From: Nautilus pompilius
Lineage: Eukaryota; Mollusca; Cephalopoda; Nautilida; Nautilidae
DNA length: 64,000 nt
Assembly: GCA_018389105.1 (NCBI GenBank)
Contig: JACATO010000157.1
Span: 35,246-99,245, forward strand
Direction of reading: 5' to 3'
Notes under the pieces: model-generated
The model's database searches: none
What the model saw: only the letters and a program-made list of their open reading frames with translations
What the model was told of the DNA's origin: nothing
Translations under genes and position numbers: made by a program
Shown here: piece by piece, positions 34,941 through 47,018 of the stretch
Position numbering within the stretch: the first letter of the stretch is position 1
Layout of the letters: each line of letters begins with the position of its first letter

Positions 34941-36763
34941 TAATCTAAACTTACATTTCACCTGTGAAATTATTTCCATAATTAATAGTGGACTTAACAG
35001 AAAACCCATTCCATCAATTTCTTTACAGTCAGTTATAATTTTATTTCAGTTGTGTGTCAGTTTGAGCATCCACAATATTATTAAATTCGACCCACAAGGT
35101 CCCTCATCAGATTAATGGCTAGCTATTCAAGGAAAATTAAAAAAAAGAAAGATTAACTATTTCTAATTTTGTATCATACAAAGTCTGTCAGAAACATTTG
35201 TAAATGTATGTTTTATGAAAGATGAATATCATCACATGGAGGGATATTTAAACAGATATAAGATTAATTTCAACAAGCCAAACTAAGCCATTCCATCTTG
35301 GGTCCTCTACCTTAGCAGAGATGTAGTCTATCACCATGCACCCAAAAGGCAATTATTTTTATGAGAATTGGAAGATAACTAATCAGTAATTTAACACTAA
35401 TAAAGTGAACATTGTTGCATAATAATTTATCCAGCATCCATAATGCAAAAAAATAAACAATAACTTATGCAAAATCTCTGTTCAGTGTGTATGACCCATT
35501 GCCCATTGCCTTAAACTCAATACCATCCACAGCTGCATCTTCAAGTAAACACCACTCAATCATGTTACCTTAATAAATCAAAGCAGAAACAACAGCTTTA
35601 CAATCTATATATTACTGTGCAAAATTCTTATCATGAGCATAAAAATGAAATTCCTTTAAGCCCTTATTTTTTTGGAAAAAAATTGCTTTTCTAGAATGAA
35701 ATTGAATTTGTGTGTGGATGTTTTTGTTAGTGTCATGGCCTTTGTATGTTAGTAACTGGGATGGATATTCAGTAGATGAAGACACAGTCATGATACAATG
35801 AGAAAGAAGTGCAGATATTACTGTAAAGCAGAAAGTGGAGAAAATAATGGGTATGTTGTGTATGGGTGAGTGGATTATGCTAATCCATAGCAATAGTAAA
35901 ACTGCTTTCAATGTGTTTATGGGTAAGCAAAGAGCTAGTGATTTCCAGAAAATACATTACATAGTGAACAAACAAGTACACCACCATTGTAAAGAGACAT
36001 GGCCACACATTTGCTATGAGAAGACCAAATAAAGCTTTATAGAAGACAATAAACATAGTTATAAATTAAGTCAGAAATAGCTGCACAGAAAGATCGATTC
36101 TTAAATTCTCAAATGAATGGACACCCAAGAACCCTAACCTCAAATCCACTGAACAAAACATCTACTATATGTCCTCTACAATAACATTAAGAAGTGAAAT
36201 TAGCCTTATTCAACATTATCTGTAAATGTATACTTTATGAGAAAAACGAGTTGCACCAAATACTCATTTTTAACAATTGTTTTAGTTAATTCTGTTTTAT
36301 AATATGTGCAAATGTAATTGTAAAAATGATTTTTTGTCAATATTTATTAGACGAATGCAGTTCATTTGAAACAAAAATTATTTGCAGACTCAGCCTATCG
36401 TATTCCGCCCAAATATAACATATTCTATTCCTCTTTGTGCATGTACTACAGTCGATGGTTGTTGTTGTTGTTATGGATGCCTGACAATGAAAGGTTCATC
36501 GTTTTTTCTTTTTTTTAAATATCATCTAAAACCCATGAAATGCAGTGTATTAATTTCCGAAAAGATTGCAAATCGGACGTTTTTCAGACTAATAGCGAAT
36601 CAAACCTAAAGGCGAATGGTATTAATTAGTTTGCTCTCTCTCTCTCTCCGTGTCTGTTGTGTTTACTGTCAATTTACCATATAATAGTAACAACAACCAA
36701 GGCTCCCAAGGCAAAGATGGTCGTCAAACATTGAGAACAGAGGAAGGACAACATCTCGCTCAC
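33181..36763. other. No gene recognised; AAT microsatellite
   Basis: AT-rich DNA, probably the first intron of the DENND11-like gene. It contains a long AAT/TAA run at about 34,876-34,944. Open stretches here (33,605-33,995 and 35,612-35,911, minus) lack motifs. Confidence 0.45.
34876..34944. repeat. (AAT)n microsatellite
   Basis: About 69 bp of TAA/AAT triplets with minor interruptions. Confidence 0.9.
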
Positions 36764-36985
36764 CAGATCTGTGTCAAATGTAACCACGAAAATAGCAACA
36801 ACGTGGTCCACAGAAAACGAAGACAGAGACCCGGCGGCGCTGATGTTGATCCTGTCATCATTGCCGTTCGTCAGCAGTCCCAGATTGTTGCACTGGTAAA
36901 GATTTCGAATCTTCTGCCTGGGATCTTCAAACACTTCGTCGTCACCAGCCTTCAGAAGAGGTCTCTTCTCTTCTTCGTCGGCCAT
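36764..36985 (-). CDS. DENND11 (LCHN)-like first coding exon
   Basis: An ATG in a good context (ACAGCAATGG) opens a 74-codon exon that ends phase 0 at GATCTG, followed by a GTGAGC donor. It begins MADEEEKRPLLK and ends with DHVVAIFVVTFDT plus two residues. Vertebrate DENND11 has an acidic start with a PLL motif and then VVAxFVVTFD, immediately before the GN..EW block. The spacing here would place the next exon exactly at that block. DENND11 is a DENN-domain protein of the longin/DENN superfamily, linked to Rab regulation. No downstream exon was recognised in the 36 kb to the left, so either the first intron is very long or the exons escaped detection. Confidence 0.65.
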
Positions 36986-37480
36986 TGCTGTTTATCGATC
37001 TCTCCAGTTTCCGGTTCGTCGAAGCTGATTTGGCGAAACGAAGCTTTCGAGGTTAATTTTAACGGACGCCCAAACTACCAACGACCGAGTTTTGCGGTTG
37101 TTTATCAACAGTAAATTTAAGCTTCAAATTTGTCTTTTATTACTTTCTTTTGTTTTCTCTCTCTACTTATTAATAAAAGTAAAATAATATCTGGTTACTG
37201 AAAGTTCTGGAACCGCGAAATGACCGGACCGACGATCTTTCCTTTAGTCGTGTTGTAAGAATAGTAATAAGATCGACAAATATCACTAGCGTTTTACATT
37301 AGAACGATAAAGGGACAAAATGAGACAAACGAGGAAGGAGCTCGACCTGAGACAATTGTGACACAGCCTTTAAGGTCAACATCGGCCTACGAAGACAGAA
37401 AAGACGTTCGGCAGTCTTCGGAGACTACCGGCTGTCCTCGCCATCCCCCATCTCTGGTACGCAACGAAGACTATACGGAA
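36986..37480 (-). promoter_or_regulatory. CpG-rich promoter region of the DENND11-like gene
   Basis: CpGs are frequent here compared with the rest of the window (CGGTTCGTCGAAGC, GCGAAACGAAGC, ACCGGACCGACGATC, TCGGAGACTACCGG). The segment lies immediately upstream of the minus-strand start codon. There is no clear TATA box. A divergent plus-strand transcript is possible but has no supported exon. Confidence 0.45.
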
Positions 37481-37858
37481 AATCAGCAACTTTATTAGAT
37501 CTTTAAAATTCCTTTGAATTATTAGCAAATGCTCATTTCAAAAATTTATGCTAAAACTATAAAAGAAATGCTGCAAATCGGTCTGCTTTCACATAACGAG
37601 GGTTGCCATGACAATGTTGTCTTATTTCCCAGAGTTCTAGTGGATTCTATCTACATCATTTCGCGGATGCTCTTCAGAAATGATGGCTCACCTGTTTTTT
37701 TTAAATGAGATTTTCCCCTATGACTTTTGGATTTCCTTCCGTGATATTTGCTCGTCGCTGTAGCCAGCTTCTTGACCCTTTTTGTCTGGTGGACATCAGA
37801 GGTCAGCGAGGTTTTTCGTCTATATTCTGTAAACTATCACAAACCTACCAACAAGCTT

Positions 37859-38798
37859 GGGTTAGGGGTTAGGGGGTTGGGGTTAGGGGTTAGGGGTAGG
37901 GGTTGGTTGTTAGATTAGGTGGGGATTAGATTAGGTGGGGGGTTAGGTAAGGGGGGTTAGGTTAGGGGGGTGATTAGGTGGGGGTAGGTTATTAGTGGGG
38001 TAGATTAGGTGGGGGGTTAGGGTTGGTGTTAGATTAGGTGGGGGGTGGGGTGTTAGGTGAGGGGTTAGGGTTGGGGGGGTAGATTAGGTGGGGGGGGGTT
38101 AGGTTAGGGTTGGTGTTAGATTAGTGAGGGGTTAGGTTGGGGGGGTAGATTAGGGGGGTAGGGTAAGGGGGGTTAGGTTAGGGGGGTGTGAGGGTGATTA
38201 GGTGGGGGGTTAGGTTAGTGGGGTAGATTAGGTGGGGGTTAGGGTTGGTGTTAGATTAGGTGGGGGGTTAGGTGAGGGGTTAGGTTGGGGGGTAGATTAG
38301 GTGGGGATAGATTAGGTGGGGGGGGGGTTAGGTTAGTGGGGTAGTAGATTAGGTGGGGGGTTAGGGTTGGTGTTAGATTAGGTGGGGGGGTGGGGGGGGT
38401 TAGGTTAGGGGTTAGGGTTGGGGGGGATAGATTAGGTGGGGAGTTGGGTTGGTGTTAGATTAGGTGGGGGGGTTAGGTGAGGGGTTAGGGGGTTAGGGGT
38501 GGGGGTAGATTAGGTGGGAGTTAGGTTAGGGTTGGGTTATAGATTAGGTGTGGGGTTAGGTTAGGGGGGGTTAGATTAGGTGGGGAGTTGGTTAGGGTTG
38601 GTGTTTAGATTAGTGAGCGGGTTAGGTTAGGGGTTAGGTTAGGGGGTTGATTAGGTGGGGGGTTAGGTTAGGGGGGGTAGATTAGGTGGGGAGTTAGGTT
38701 AGGGTTGGTGTTAGATTTAGGTGAGGGGTTCGTTAGGGGGGGGGGATTAGGATTAGTGGGGTTGGTTGGTGTTAGATTAGGTGGGGGGTTGGGGGGGT
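37859..38798. repeat. Telomere-like G-rich array
   Basis: About 940 bp made of TTAGG, TTAGGGG, TTAGGTGGGG and GGTTGGTGTTAGA words on the plus strand, with an irregular higher-order period near 34 bp (AGATTAGGTGGGG ... TTAGGGTTGGTGTT). The strand has almost no C. G-runs of 3-9 occur every few bases, so G-quadruplex formation is likely. It is not a pure TTAGGG array, so it is a diverged interstitial telomeric repeat or a satellite derived from one. Confidence 0.9.
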
Positions 38799-40395
38799 CA
38801 TGGATGCGTAATTCGGATAGATATGGCATCGCGATTTGATTTCCTGATCGGCACCTGTAAGAGGAAAGGTGGTGGGTGAGTCCGGGACTTTGGTGTGTAC
38901 TTTTACAAGAACTAGTCTGCCCGAAGCCAAACATCCATCACCCTGTAGATCGACGATGAGAAAAGTATGGCAACTGCAGTGCGAGCCAGATGTTGGGCCA
39001 ACACTTTATTGTAGCAACAGACTTTTGTTGGAAATGGTTTCAGGCAAAGTATCAGGTGTATGGCTCACATTTTGGCTGCGTTCACAATGGACCGGTTAAC
39101 GTAAGGAAATAGCGTGAACATGGCATAGTATGCGGTTAGGCGAGAACCCACAATACTTCGTCCAGGAATACATTTAGAGACATTAGACTGCGCCTTCTTC
39201 CTCTATGGGTGTTTGTTATCAAGGTTTTTTGTGTTAATTCTGAATTTGTACCCATCTCCTTCCTCAATCACCCTCTCACACACCTCAGTATCATCTACAA
39301 ATGTCATTACTAAATCAAATCAAAATGGAACCTAAGTCCAAATCCCTTAGGTACACTAATATTTGTGAGCTATATTTGCTTGAGCAATTCTTTACCTCTT
39401 AAAGTTAAGTGTAGCTTTCTTTTCATTATGAATTTTACCTGTTGCTAATGGAAATATTTTTAGATAAAAGATAACTAATAGTGTTTATTGTTAGACAAAA
39501 CTTTGTGATGCAGCTCATCTGGACCTGTTGCTTTATTTGAGCGGAAGATTTGCAATTAGTTTTTTTTCTTATGATTATGTTAATATTCAGATCAGCAAAA
39601 CTCTTAGTACAAGATTTGTCCATACATTTTTTCTAAGCTTTGTGTTAAAATATAAAAAGTGAAAGGAAGAATCTACACTCTACTGAGAAGTATGTTAGCT
39701 GATAAAGCATCGTTTAACTTTGGTTATGTTCATAACAGCAGATACATAGTAATTAATAGTACTGGTTTCAACTATAAATTTGTTTACCTTGTTTTTACCT
39801 GGTCTTCAGATGCTTCACACTTAATATAGCCTTGATCCCACCTTATTTAGGTTCAAACATAGCACATGTTGGTTTTCACTGGTGATGATGTTAATCATCT
39901 GGTAGATGTAAATATAGAGATTAACAGGGAGCATAAAGATTTATGCAAACATTAATAAGTTTAGAGAAAAAAATATTGCATGGAGATTCATCAGAAGTAA
40001 ATAGACACTTCAAGATATCCTCAGTCACCCACTACAGCTTTGTTTTGTGTAAATACAAAGTGATGGATGCACTGAGCTCAGATCCTAACAATATTTTACT
40101 TTTATTTAGAAATTTATTGCAGGAATAAAGTGATTCCTATAGGTTGGCAAGTATTTTTCAAGCTATTAATCTTCAATATTATTATACACAAGAAACTTAA
40201 GAATAATTATCATCATTAGAATTTTTAGTGTAGAGAATAAGGTGTTCTGGCAACTAATAAAGCTAACAATGCTAGGCTGAGAAAGAGAATTAACAGTGTA
40301 TGATTACATGATTACTCAAGATGTTTAAAGGTGTGCCATTATTGAGGAATTAGGAAGTTCACATCACTATGTATGCAACATAGCGCAGTTTTCTG
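38799..40395. other. No gene recognised
   Basis: The first 300 bp after the G-rich array retain several CpGs and hold a 76-codon open stretch (38,869-39,099, plus) with no motif. The rest is AT-rich without supported features. Confidence 0.4.
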
Positions 40396-41350
40396 AATGC
40401 GCATGGGCTTTGTGATAGGTTTCTTTTTCATGTGCTATCTTCAGTTACTAATACCAGGGGTCATAAGAATTAACTAAGATTCAGGCTCAAATTGTTAATA
40501 TGGAGAATAAATTACTGTTAAGCATGGGTGTCAAAAGTTGATGGTGATAGTGTAATGGTGGCATTATATTTTGCCTGATTCACCATGCTCACTGGTGGTG
40601 TGTGATGAATCCTGTAAGAAATAATGAGTCTGACTGCTGGAAAAAATGTCCAAGGCCAGGAAGAGAGTTGCAACATAGGAGATACAATATAAGGCACTGG
40701 CAGAGATGCATATGTTAAAGTAAATAGCTAAATCATCTGTCTCTGTTTAGTTTTGAGAAACAGGCTAATAGGTTAATTAAGAATTGAAGGGGTTGCTAAT
40801 TGGCTAATATAACTAGGTTTTGATTAGTTAATTAGATACCCTAGCAGTGCTTCTAATTGGTTAATTGAACTAAATGCTAGGATCCACTTTCAGATCCCAC
40901 TAGGCTATAATAATTGGTTAAAAGATCATCCAGTAATTGTGTGACCCAGTCAAGTCAAGTACAATTTACATTTGTATTTGTTTTAGATATTTTGTTAAGG
41001 CACATTTTTCAAAAATGGATGTAAGAAATATTTAGCAAAGCAGAAATTTGAAACATCAGAGAGAAAAGCAGAGGAGGAGGAAAGAACTTACAAACAAGAA
41101 CAGTTAAATGTGATCATCCAACCTTTCTGATGATAATCTTGTTTTAAATACAATCTACTTGTAGAAAGTGAGTCTCTTTTGAGAATTGTGTGTATAGGCT
41201 TTGTGATAGTTTTCCTTTGTATTTACTATCTTCAGTTACTAATGCCAGGATTCATAATTGGAAATTAACTAAGAATTAGTCTCAGATATAAAAATGTACT
41301 TTTTTTGTTTTTAGTAATAAAATTGTTAATATGGAGAATGAATTATTGTC
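40396..41350 (+). repeat. Local direct duplication, about 120 bp, two copies
   Basis: Copy 1 (about 40,415-40,515) and copy 2 (about 41,205-41,350) share GGCTTTGTGATAG, ACTATCTTCAGTTACTAAT or close variants, AAATTAACTAAGA and AAATTGTTAATATGGAGAAT. They are about 790 bp apart. Copy 2 has an extra 40-50 bp near its end. The dispersed repeat copy B lies between them. Confidence 0.7.
40530..40715 (+). repeat. Dispersed repeat, copy B
   Basis: Aligns with 11,040-11,190 over shared blocks (AAAGTTGATGGTGA, ATTCACCATGCTCACT, AAGAAATAATGAGTCT, AAGGCACTGGCAGAG). Divergence is moderate, with small indels, so both copies are old. Confidence 0.65.
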
Positions 41351-42704
41351 GTTTGTAGTCATTTAATTGCATTCATTGCCATTTCTCTTCTTTTAGGATC
41401 CTTGCTTAAGCTGTGATGGCTTCCTGACTCTTTGTAGCTGCTAAAATAAACTAGATAGATACTATGGGATTGGCTATATAAGAAGCCAAGATATTCAGCT
41501 GCATGTTGGCATTTTCTGTAATTCTTCCAGTATTAAAAAATTCTGAAGCTATCTGATGTGAATAACAATGCAGTCTAGAAGCTACAAGGTGAGATACTGG
41601 GGGTCATTGTTATCCTAGGAGTCCACAGACCAACAATAGGCAGAGTTTGGTACCAATTTCAAGAAAATGTAAGTGCCAGAGATGAGGATAGCCAAGTTTA
41701 AATTCATCAACCCAGTTCCCTACAGGATTTACTGCGCACCTTATAGGCTTATCATTGTATCCACCAAAGACAACAGTTGGCTTCACCCTACCAGTATCTT
41801 TGAGCTATATTGGCTATCTTGTTCCCCATCAAACTTTCTGAAATTAATTTGATCACCATTGAATGGTATCACCAGCTAGCACAGGAACAACTTCAGGCCT
41901 GGTAGAAAGAGTGGAGGAACAGATCTCAGATGTCAGGCCATAATTAACTGTCATGGTGTGCACACACATTATACTAACCCCAAACATCCCATCTTCAAAT
42001 TGTTCTGGTGTTGCAATGAGTTTTCTTTGTAACTAATGACTCATGATGCATACAGTAACAGGTGCAAATTTATAAGGGCAGGTGCCAGTGGATATGTGTT
42101 TTACAACCCATAACATTTTTGAAGAGTATTTAGATTAGAATAATCAAAGGTATTGTACAAGGAAGCTATAATACGTATACGTTTACCAATGAATGAGAAC
42201 AGAATTGATCATTTTTAATTTTCCAAATAGCAAGATCATTATTAGAAAACAGTTCTTTAAGAATAAAGATTAGAACAAATTACCATTAATAGTTAAAGGA
42301 AAAAAAACTCACTTAAAATTGGTAACCCCTCGTATTAGTGATAATTGTTTCTTAGCTGCTGCTGTAATTGAAACTAAACCAAACATACTATCTAGCACTG
42401 TTCTGTTTGTATAAGAATTTGATAATTTGTACCAGAGGTTGAATTTATGGAATCTTTGTTCTTTGAAACTAAGTTTAAATAATACATTCTGATGGAGATG
42501 AATTAGCACATATTAGTTTACAAATTCAAAGCATTTGGTTGAAGATAGATTTATGAGTCCAAATGATTAATTCAACTAAACTAGCTTCACAAAAAAACAA
42601 GCAGTATTCCTAATGAGTTGAAATTATGATTTTTTAAGTTATTTAAAGACAGACAAATTTCAATTTTAACTTTGAGCTACAGACCATTTGTACCTGATAA
42701 AGTA
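41351..42704. other. No gene recognised
   Basis: AT-rich DNA. A TATA-like word (GGCTATATAAGAAGCC, 41,470-41,485) occurs without a recognised transcript nearby. Confidence 0.4.
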
Positions 42705-45273
42705 CAGCAATTTCCCATATAACAAACTCCCAGTTAACGAATATTCACTATGACGTATATGGGAGATTAACACCAAAAATTCACTGAACATACACACGGT
42801 TCGCTATAACAAATTACAAAATTTTGAATCAGACAAAAATTTCTCAGAGTCAGTCCCGATTTAACAGATGTGCACAGATATGTTAATATGTGCAGCATGG
42901 AGTGGTCTGTGAATACATTTGAATAGCATCATTCTGTCATAGTACTTTGTAGAAATTATCTTGTAAATTTTGCCCCTATTACAATTTGTGATGACTGGAG
43001 AAAGGCAAACAACTACCTGACGCAACTGCTGCTAAAGCAAAGAAATGCATCTCTGGATATTAAACTGGATGTTTTGATGCTGGTGAAAAGCCAAGTGCAA
43101 TTTCTAGAGCATTGGGCATAACTCCATCTACTATCTGCACAATTCACAAGAATGAGGAAACAGAGCAACTGCAAAATCTGTGACATGTCTAACAACTACT
43201 AAACACACAAACAGAGTGATGTGATGGAAAATATGCAGAGATTACTGAATGTTTGGATAGAAAGCCAGAATCAGCAGAACGTTCATGAAGGCACTATGGT
43301 TATTCAAGAGAAGGCTAGAAGTTTATTTGATGATCTCCAATAATGAGAAGATGATGCCATGAAGAAACATTTAATGCTAGCAAAGGATGGTTTGATAGGT
43401 TCAAACAGCATAGTCATTTACATAACATAAATGTGATTGGAGAAGCTGTAAGTGCAGACACCACAACAGCTGGGTGTTATCCAGCTGCAACAAAGATCGT
43501 TAACGAAGAGGGTTACACGCCCCCCCAACAAATTTTCAATGTCAATGAAATGGGCCTTTTTTTTGGAAGTTTATGTCAGCCCACACTTTCATCTCCAAAG
43601 AAGAAAAGACAGCTCCTGGATTCAAGGCTGCAAAGGATCACCTAACCCTCCTGCTTGGTGGAAATGCTGAAGGAGACGAAGTTGAAACCTTTGCTAGTCT
43701 ACCATTCAGAAAACCTTAGGGGTATGAAAGGTATTGTTAAAGCCAGTCTTCTAGTAGTTTGACACTCTAATAAAAATGCTTGGGTTACAATGGCAGCATT
43801 TCAGGACTAGTTTTTGTTATATTTCTGTCCTGCAGTTAAAAATTTTGTTGGGATCATAACATTGCTCACAAAGTATTGCTTCTGTTGGACAATGCCCCTG
43901 GACATCAACTCTACCTGAAAGATGTCACCTAATGTACACATTGAATTTATTCCACCCAACACAACAGCATTGATTCAGCCAATATATCAAGGAATTATTT
44001 TGACCTTCAAAGCGTATTATTTACACCACACATTCTGAAAACTGATGGAGAAGACAGGCCTACAATAAGGGACTTCTGGCATGTATTTAATATTATGAAT
44101 GCCATTGAAAACATTGGTCAAGCTTGGGCGGCAGTTAAACCATGCACAATGAATGGTGCGTGGCGAAAATTGTTGCCAAGTTATGTCCACAACTTCAAAG
44201 GATTTACTACTGAAACTGACCCAGATGTCCAGCAGAACATCGTGAAGCTTGCACAAGAAGCTGGGTTTAATGAAGTCAATGAAGATGATGCGGAGGAATT
44301 ACTGCAGCCACATGAAGAGGGCTTATCAAATAAAGATTTAATAGAGATGGAAATGGAAGGAACTGCATTAAAAAGATGATGAAGAGGAAGGCAAGAGTTC
44401 TGTTCAAGTTCCTAGTTTATTAATGTCAGATCTCTCAAAGTGATCTGAGCATTTAGAGAAGGCAATGGAGATATTTGCCAAAAAAAAATCTACTCAAATG
44501 AGCAGGATATTTCCTAAGGACTACAGAACAATGTCAGCTTGTTACAAGGAATTATATCTGCAGAAACAAAGGGAGTCAAAACAGATGTCGTTGCATAGGT
44601 ATTTGTCTAAGACTGCAACTCCTCAAAAACGTCGTTCAAGATCTAGTACCTGTAACACTAAGAACCTCCCTCTGTTGATTAAAACTTTTTACTTCCAAAC
44701 ATTTATTTTTAATTAATCCTTTGGCTCCAGCTGACCTCATATGAGGCAGGCAGTAGATAAATTTATATCTATAATAAAACTCAGAGATATCCCTTGTACT
44801 AGTGTTCATTTTTTTGTCTGTTTTTTAACTTGTAATGATTTCATTTAAAAGTTGATTTCTTCATGGATTTTAGTTTTTCTATCAAGACAGTTCACAAAAT
44901 TGTCTCATTGTTAACAATACTTTGTAGTTGTATAGTAGCTTGACCTGCCTGCTACACAAAGTGGTGTAAAACATTAGGTATACCCAGTGGCAATTTTGAC
45001 TATAACGCTTAACTGGAAAACACGGTCTGAAGTGCACATCAGATTTTCTTTATGTCTCACCAAGGGTATAAGTACCTTAATATGTTATAACTAACCCAAA
45101 AAATAACGTCTATTGCATTTATTCATTAAATAACGTTTATTTAAGATAGTTTGTTATTCCTTAGGAGCATATCTAAGTTTATAATAATGTAAGTCAATGA
45201 GAAAAATCACTCGCTTAACAAATTGTTTTTACAGAACACATCCCATACACTAAGCTTAAGCAGGGAATTGCTT
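42705..45273 (+). mobile_element. Tigger/pogo-type DNA transposon, decayed
   Basis: The left end is CAGCAATTTCCCATATAAC next to TA; the right end on the other strand is AAGCAATTCCCTGCTTAAGC next to TA. These match loosely, in keeping with old age. The length, about 2.57 kb, is normal for Tigger elements. The transposase lies on the plus strand in the middle. Confidence 0.8.
42989..44716 (+). pseudogene. Tigger/pogo transposase, multiply frame-shifted
   Basis: The N-terminus (from about 42,989) has a pipsqueak-type helix-turn-helix in shifted frames (AGEKPSAISRALGITPSTIC, about 43,080-43,140). Near 43,430 the CENP-B-type region continues with IGEAVSADT. At 43,500-43,570 EEGYTPPQQIFNVNEMGLFF corresponds to the first catalytic block, with the usual Asp of NVDET replaced by Asn. 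At about 43,880-43,915 VLLLDNAPGH holds the second Asp. At about 43,945-43,985 PPNTTALIQP follows. The part at 44,095-44,379 is open (MNAIENIGQAWAAVKPCTMN) and includes the ELLQPHEE tail. A final piece lies at 44,465-44,716. It is similar to vertebrate TIGD1-type proteins and is dead. Confidence 0.88.
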
Positions 45274-46873
45274 TATCAGAATTGACTATGCGGTGACTAA
45301 AGTAAATTCTAGAACTGGCAGCTATTTAGTCAACATCCATGATCATGAAGCAGTATTACTAAATGTAATTTACCAACACACTTTGATCTAATGAACAATT
45401 TAAATCTGGATTTTGGAATTAAATTGGAAAACTCAATAATGATAACAAACAATATTGTGACATTTGTGAAAATGTTTTATTAAAATTCAGTTTTATTAGG
45501 ATTCTGATGTTCAAATAATTGTAGGAAAACTTAAAAACACCCCCTTACAGACCATGTGATATTAGCTGTTCTAATACTAAAGTTAATAAAGCAAGAAAAC
45601 GTTTCAGGAAAAAAAATTTAATTTAATTGACGAGTATATTTTTTGTAGCAAATTATTAGATATAAAACCTTTATCGACCAGCTAATTATATTAAAAATTA
45701 TACATTTTCTTTTATCAGCTGCACCCATCTCCCTCAATTTCAAAACTAGATTCCCATATATTACAAGGTTTACTTATGCATATAAAAAAGAACTTTATAA
45801 TAATAATAATAATTCTATGATTTAGCATTCGTATGAAAATTCCTCAATTCTTTTTATATCTAATTTTTAAAAAATGTTGAAAGATTTATATAATTTTGTT
45901 ACATGGCAAAAATATATGTAATCAGTTTTCTAACAATGTAAATCTAATTAAAAGTCTAGTGTCACCTGTTAAACAATACCTGGTACAAGATTTATATTAA
46001 TCAGTATCCAAAATTTGAGCTGAACATGCTCACTCAAAACTAATTTCACTGTTTGATTTTGTTTGCTTTGCACCAATTATTTGAAAAACTGTTTGTAGTC
46101 CTAATAACTCAGAAGACTTGGTCACTTTAGCATTTTATTTTTTAAAATGAAAATATATTACTAGATACATTTACCTAGCTGAAGTAGAATTGCTATAATT
46201 GTAGCCAGCTGTTTTATTTCAAGGTCAAAGTTACATTTGTTTTATTTGTGAAATAGGGAAATCCTGTCTAGACAGCATCCTCTAACACAGGTCTACTCAT
46301 GCGCAGTGGCTTATAAAAGTTCATTCCTTGTTTTGATTTCATATTATTTTACCAAATAATCAATGTTTTGAATTTATCTTTACACATGGAAAAGTGCATT
46401 ATTCTAACATGATACCAGTTTGTTCTTCCTTAGCAGGTATAAAATGCATAAAGTTTCAAGTCATAGTCACAATTTCTTTATATTTACAAAAACTAGTGTA
46501 TGTATGTTGACAGCCGAAAGATCAGAACATTATGGGATGTCTAGTGTAGTAAAGCATTTAATGTAATATGAAAGTGAAATAGTACTGCTCCTAGCCCATT
46601 CTACAAATAAAGCGTGCTGTTATATCAAAAAGCTAATATGCTAAATGTTGCAGTGATAGTTCTCTGTGCACATAAATTTTGAATCAGTGATAATTTGTGT
46701 AGTAAATAGTAAACTTGGATTACTCAACTAAAACAATGGCTTCTAAACATAACTAAATTTTATGTATCTATTTTTTAAAAAACTTTTACAATACAAGCAA
46801 ATTTCTTAAATTTAATTCATTTTTTGTTGATGTAAGGACTATGGAAAAAATACTTAAGATGAAACCCATAGTT
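45274..46873. other. Spacer; probable 3' UTR of the transglutaminase at its right end
   Basis: AT-rich. On the minus strand possible AATAAA signals lie at about 46,245-46,240 and 46,218-46,213, some 630-660 bp past the stop codon, so the 3' UTR may end there. On the plus strand CATGCGCAGTGGCTTATAAAAG (46,292-46,313) looks like a core-promoter motif, but no plus-strand exon follows. Confidence 0.35.
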
Positions 46874-47018
46874 TCAATCTTCCTTAATTATTATTGAGCA
46901 CTCCCCAGTCACACCTTCCAGTTCAACAGCATTTAGGGCCATCAAAACCTTGCGAGTACCTGAACGCACTGGTGTCATCATGACAGTAGTATGAAATGTT
47001 CCATTGGAGCTGATATCC
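46874..47018 (-). CDS. Transglutaminase terminal exon K
   Basis: Starts after GTCTTAG and encodes [36 protein letters not shown] and a short Lys/Glu end, then TGA (46,876-46,874). It completes barrel 2. The exon joins J in phase across CAGAA/G. Confidence 0.93.

Noticed and set aside
38668..38934. Pro/Asn/Thr-rich minus-strand open stretch
   Set aside because: It is only the complement of the TTAGG-type array and not a gene.
41470..41485. TATA box
   Set aside because: The word lies in AT-rich DNA, where such matches are frequent, and no exon follows.
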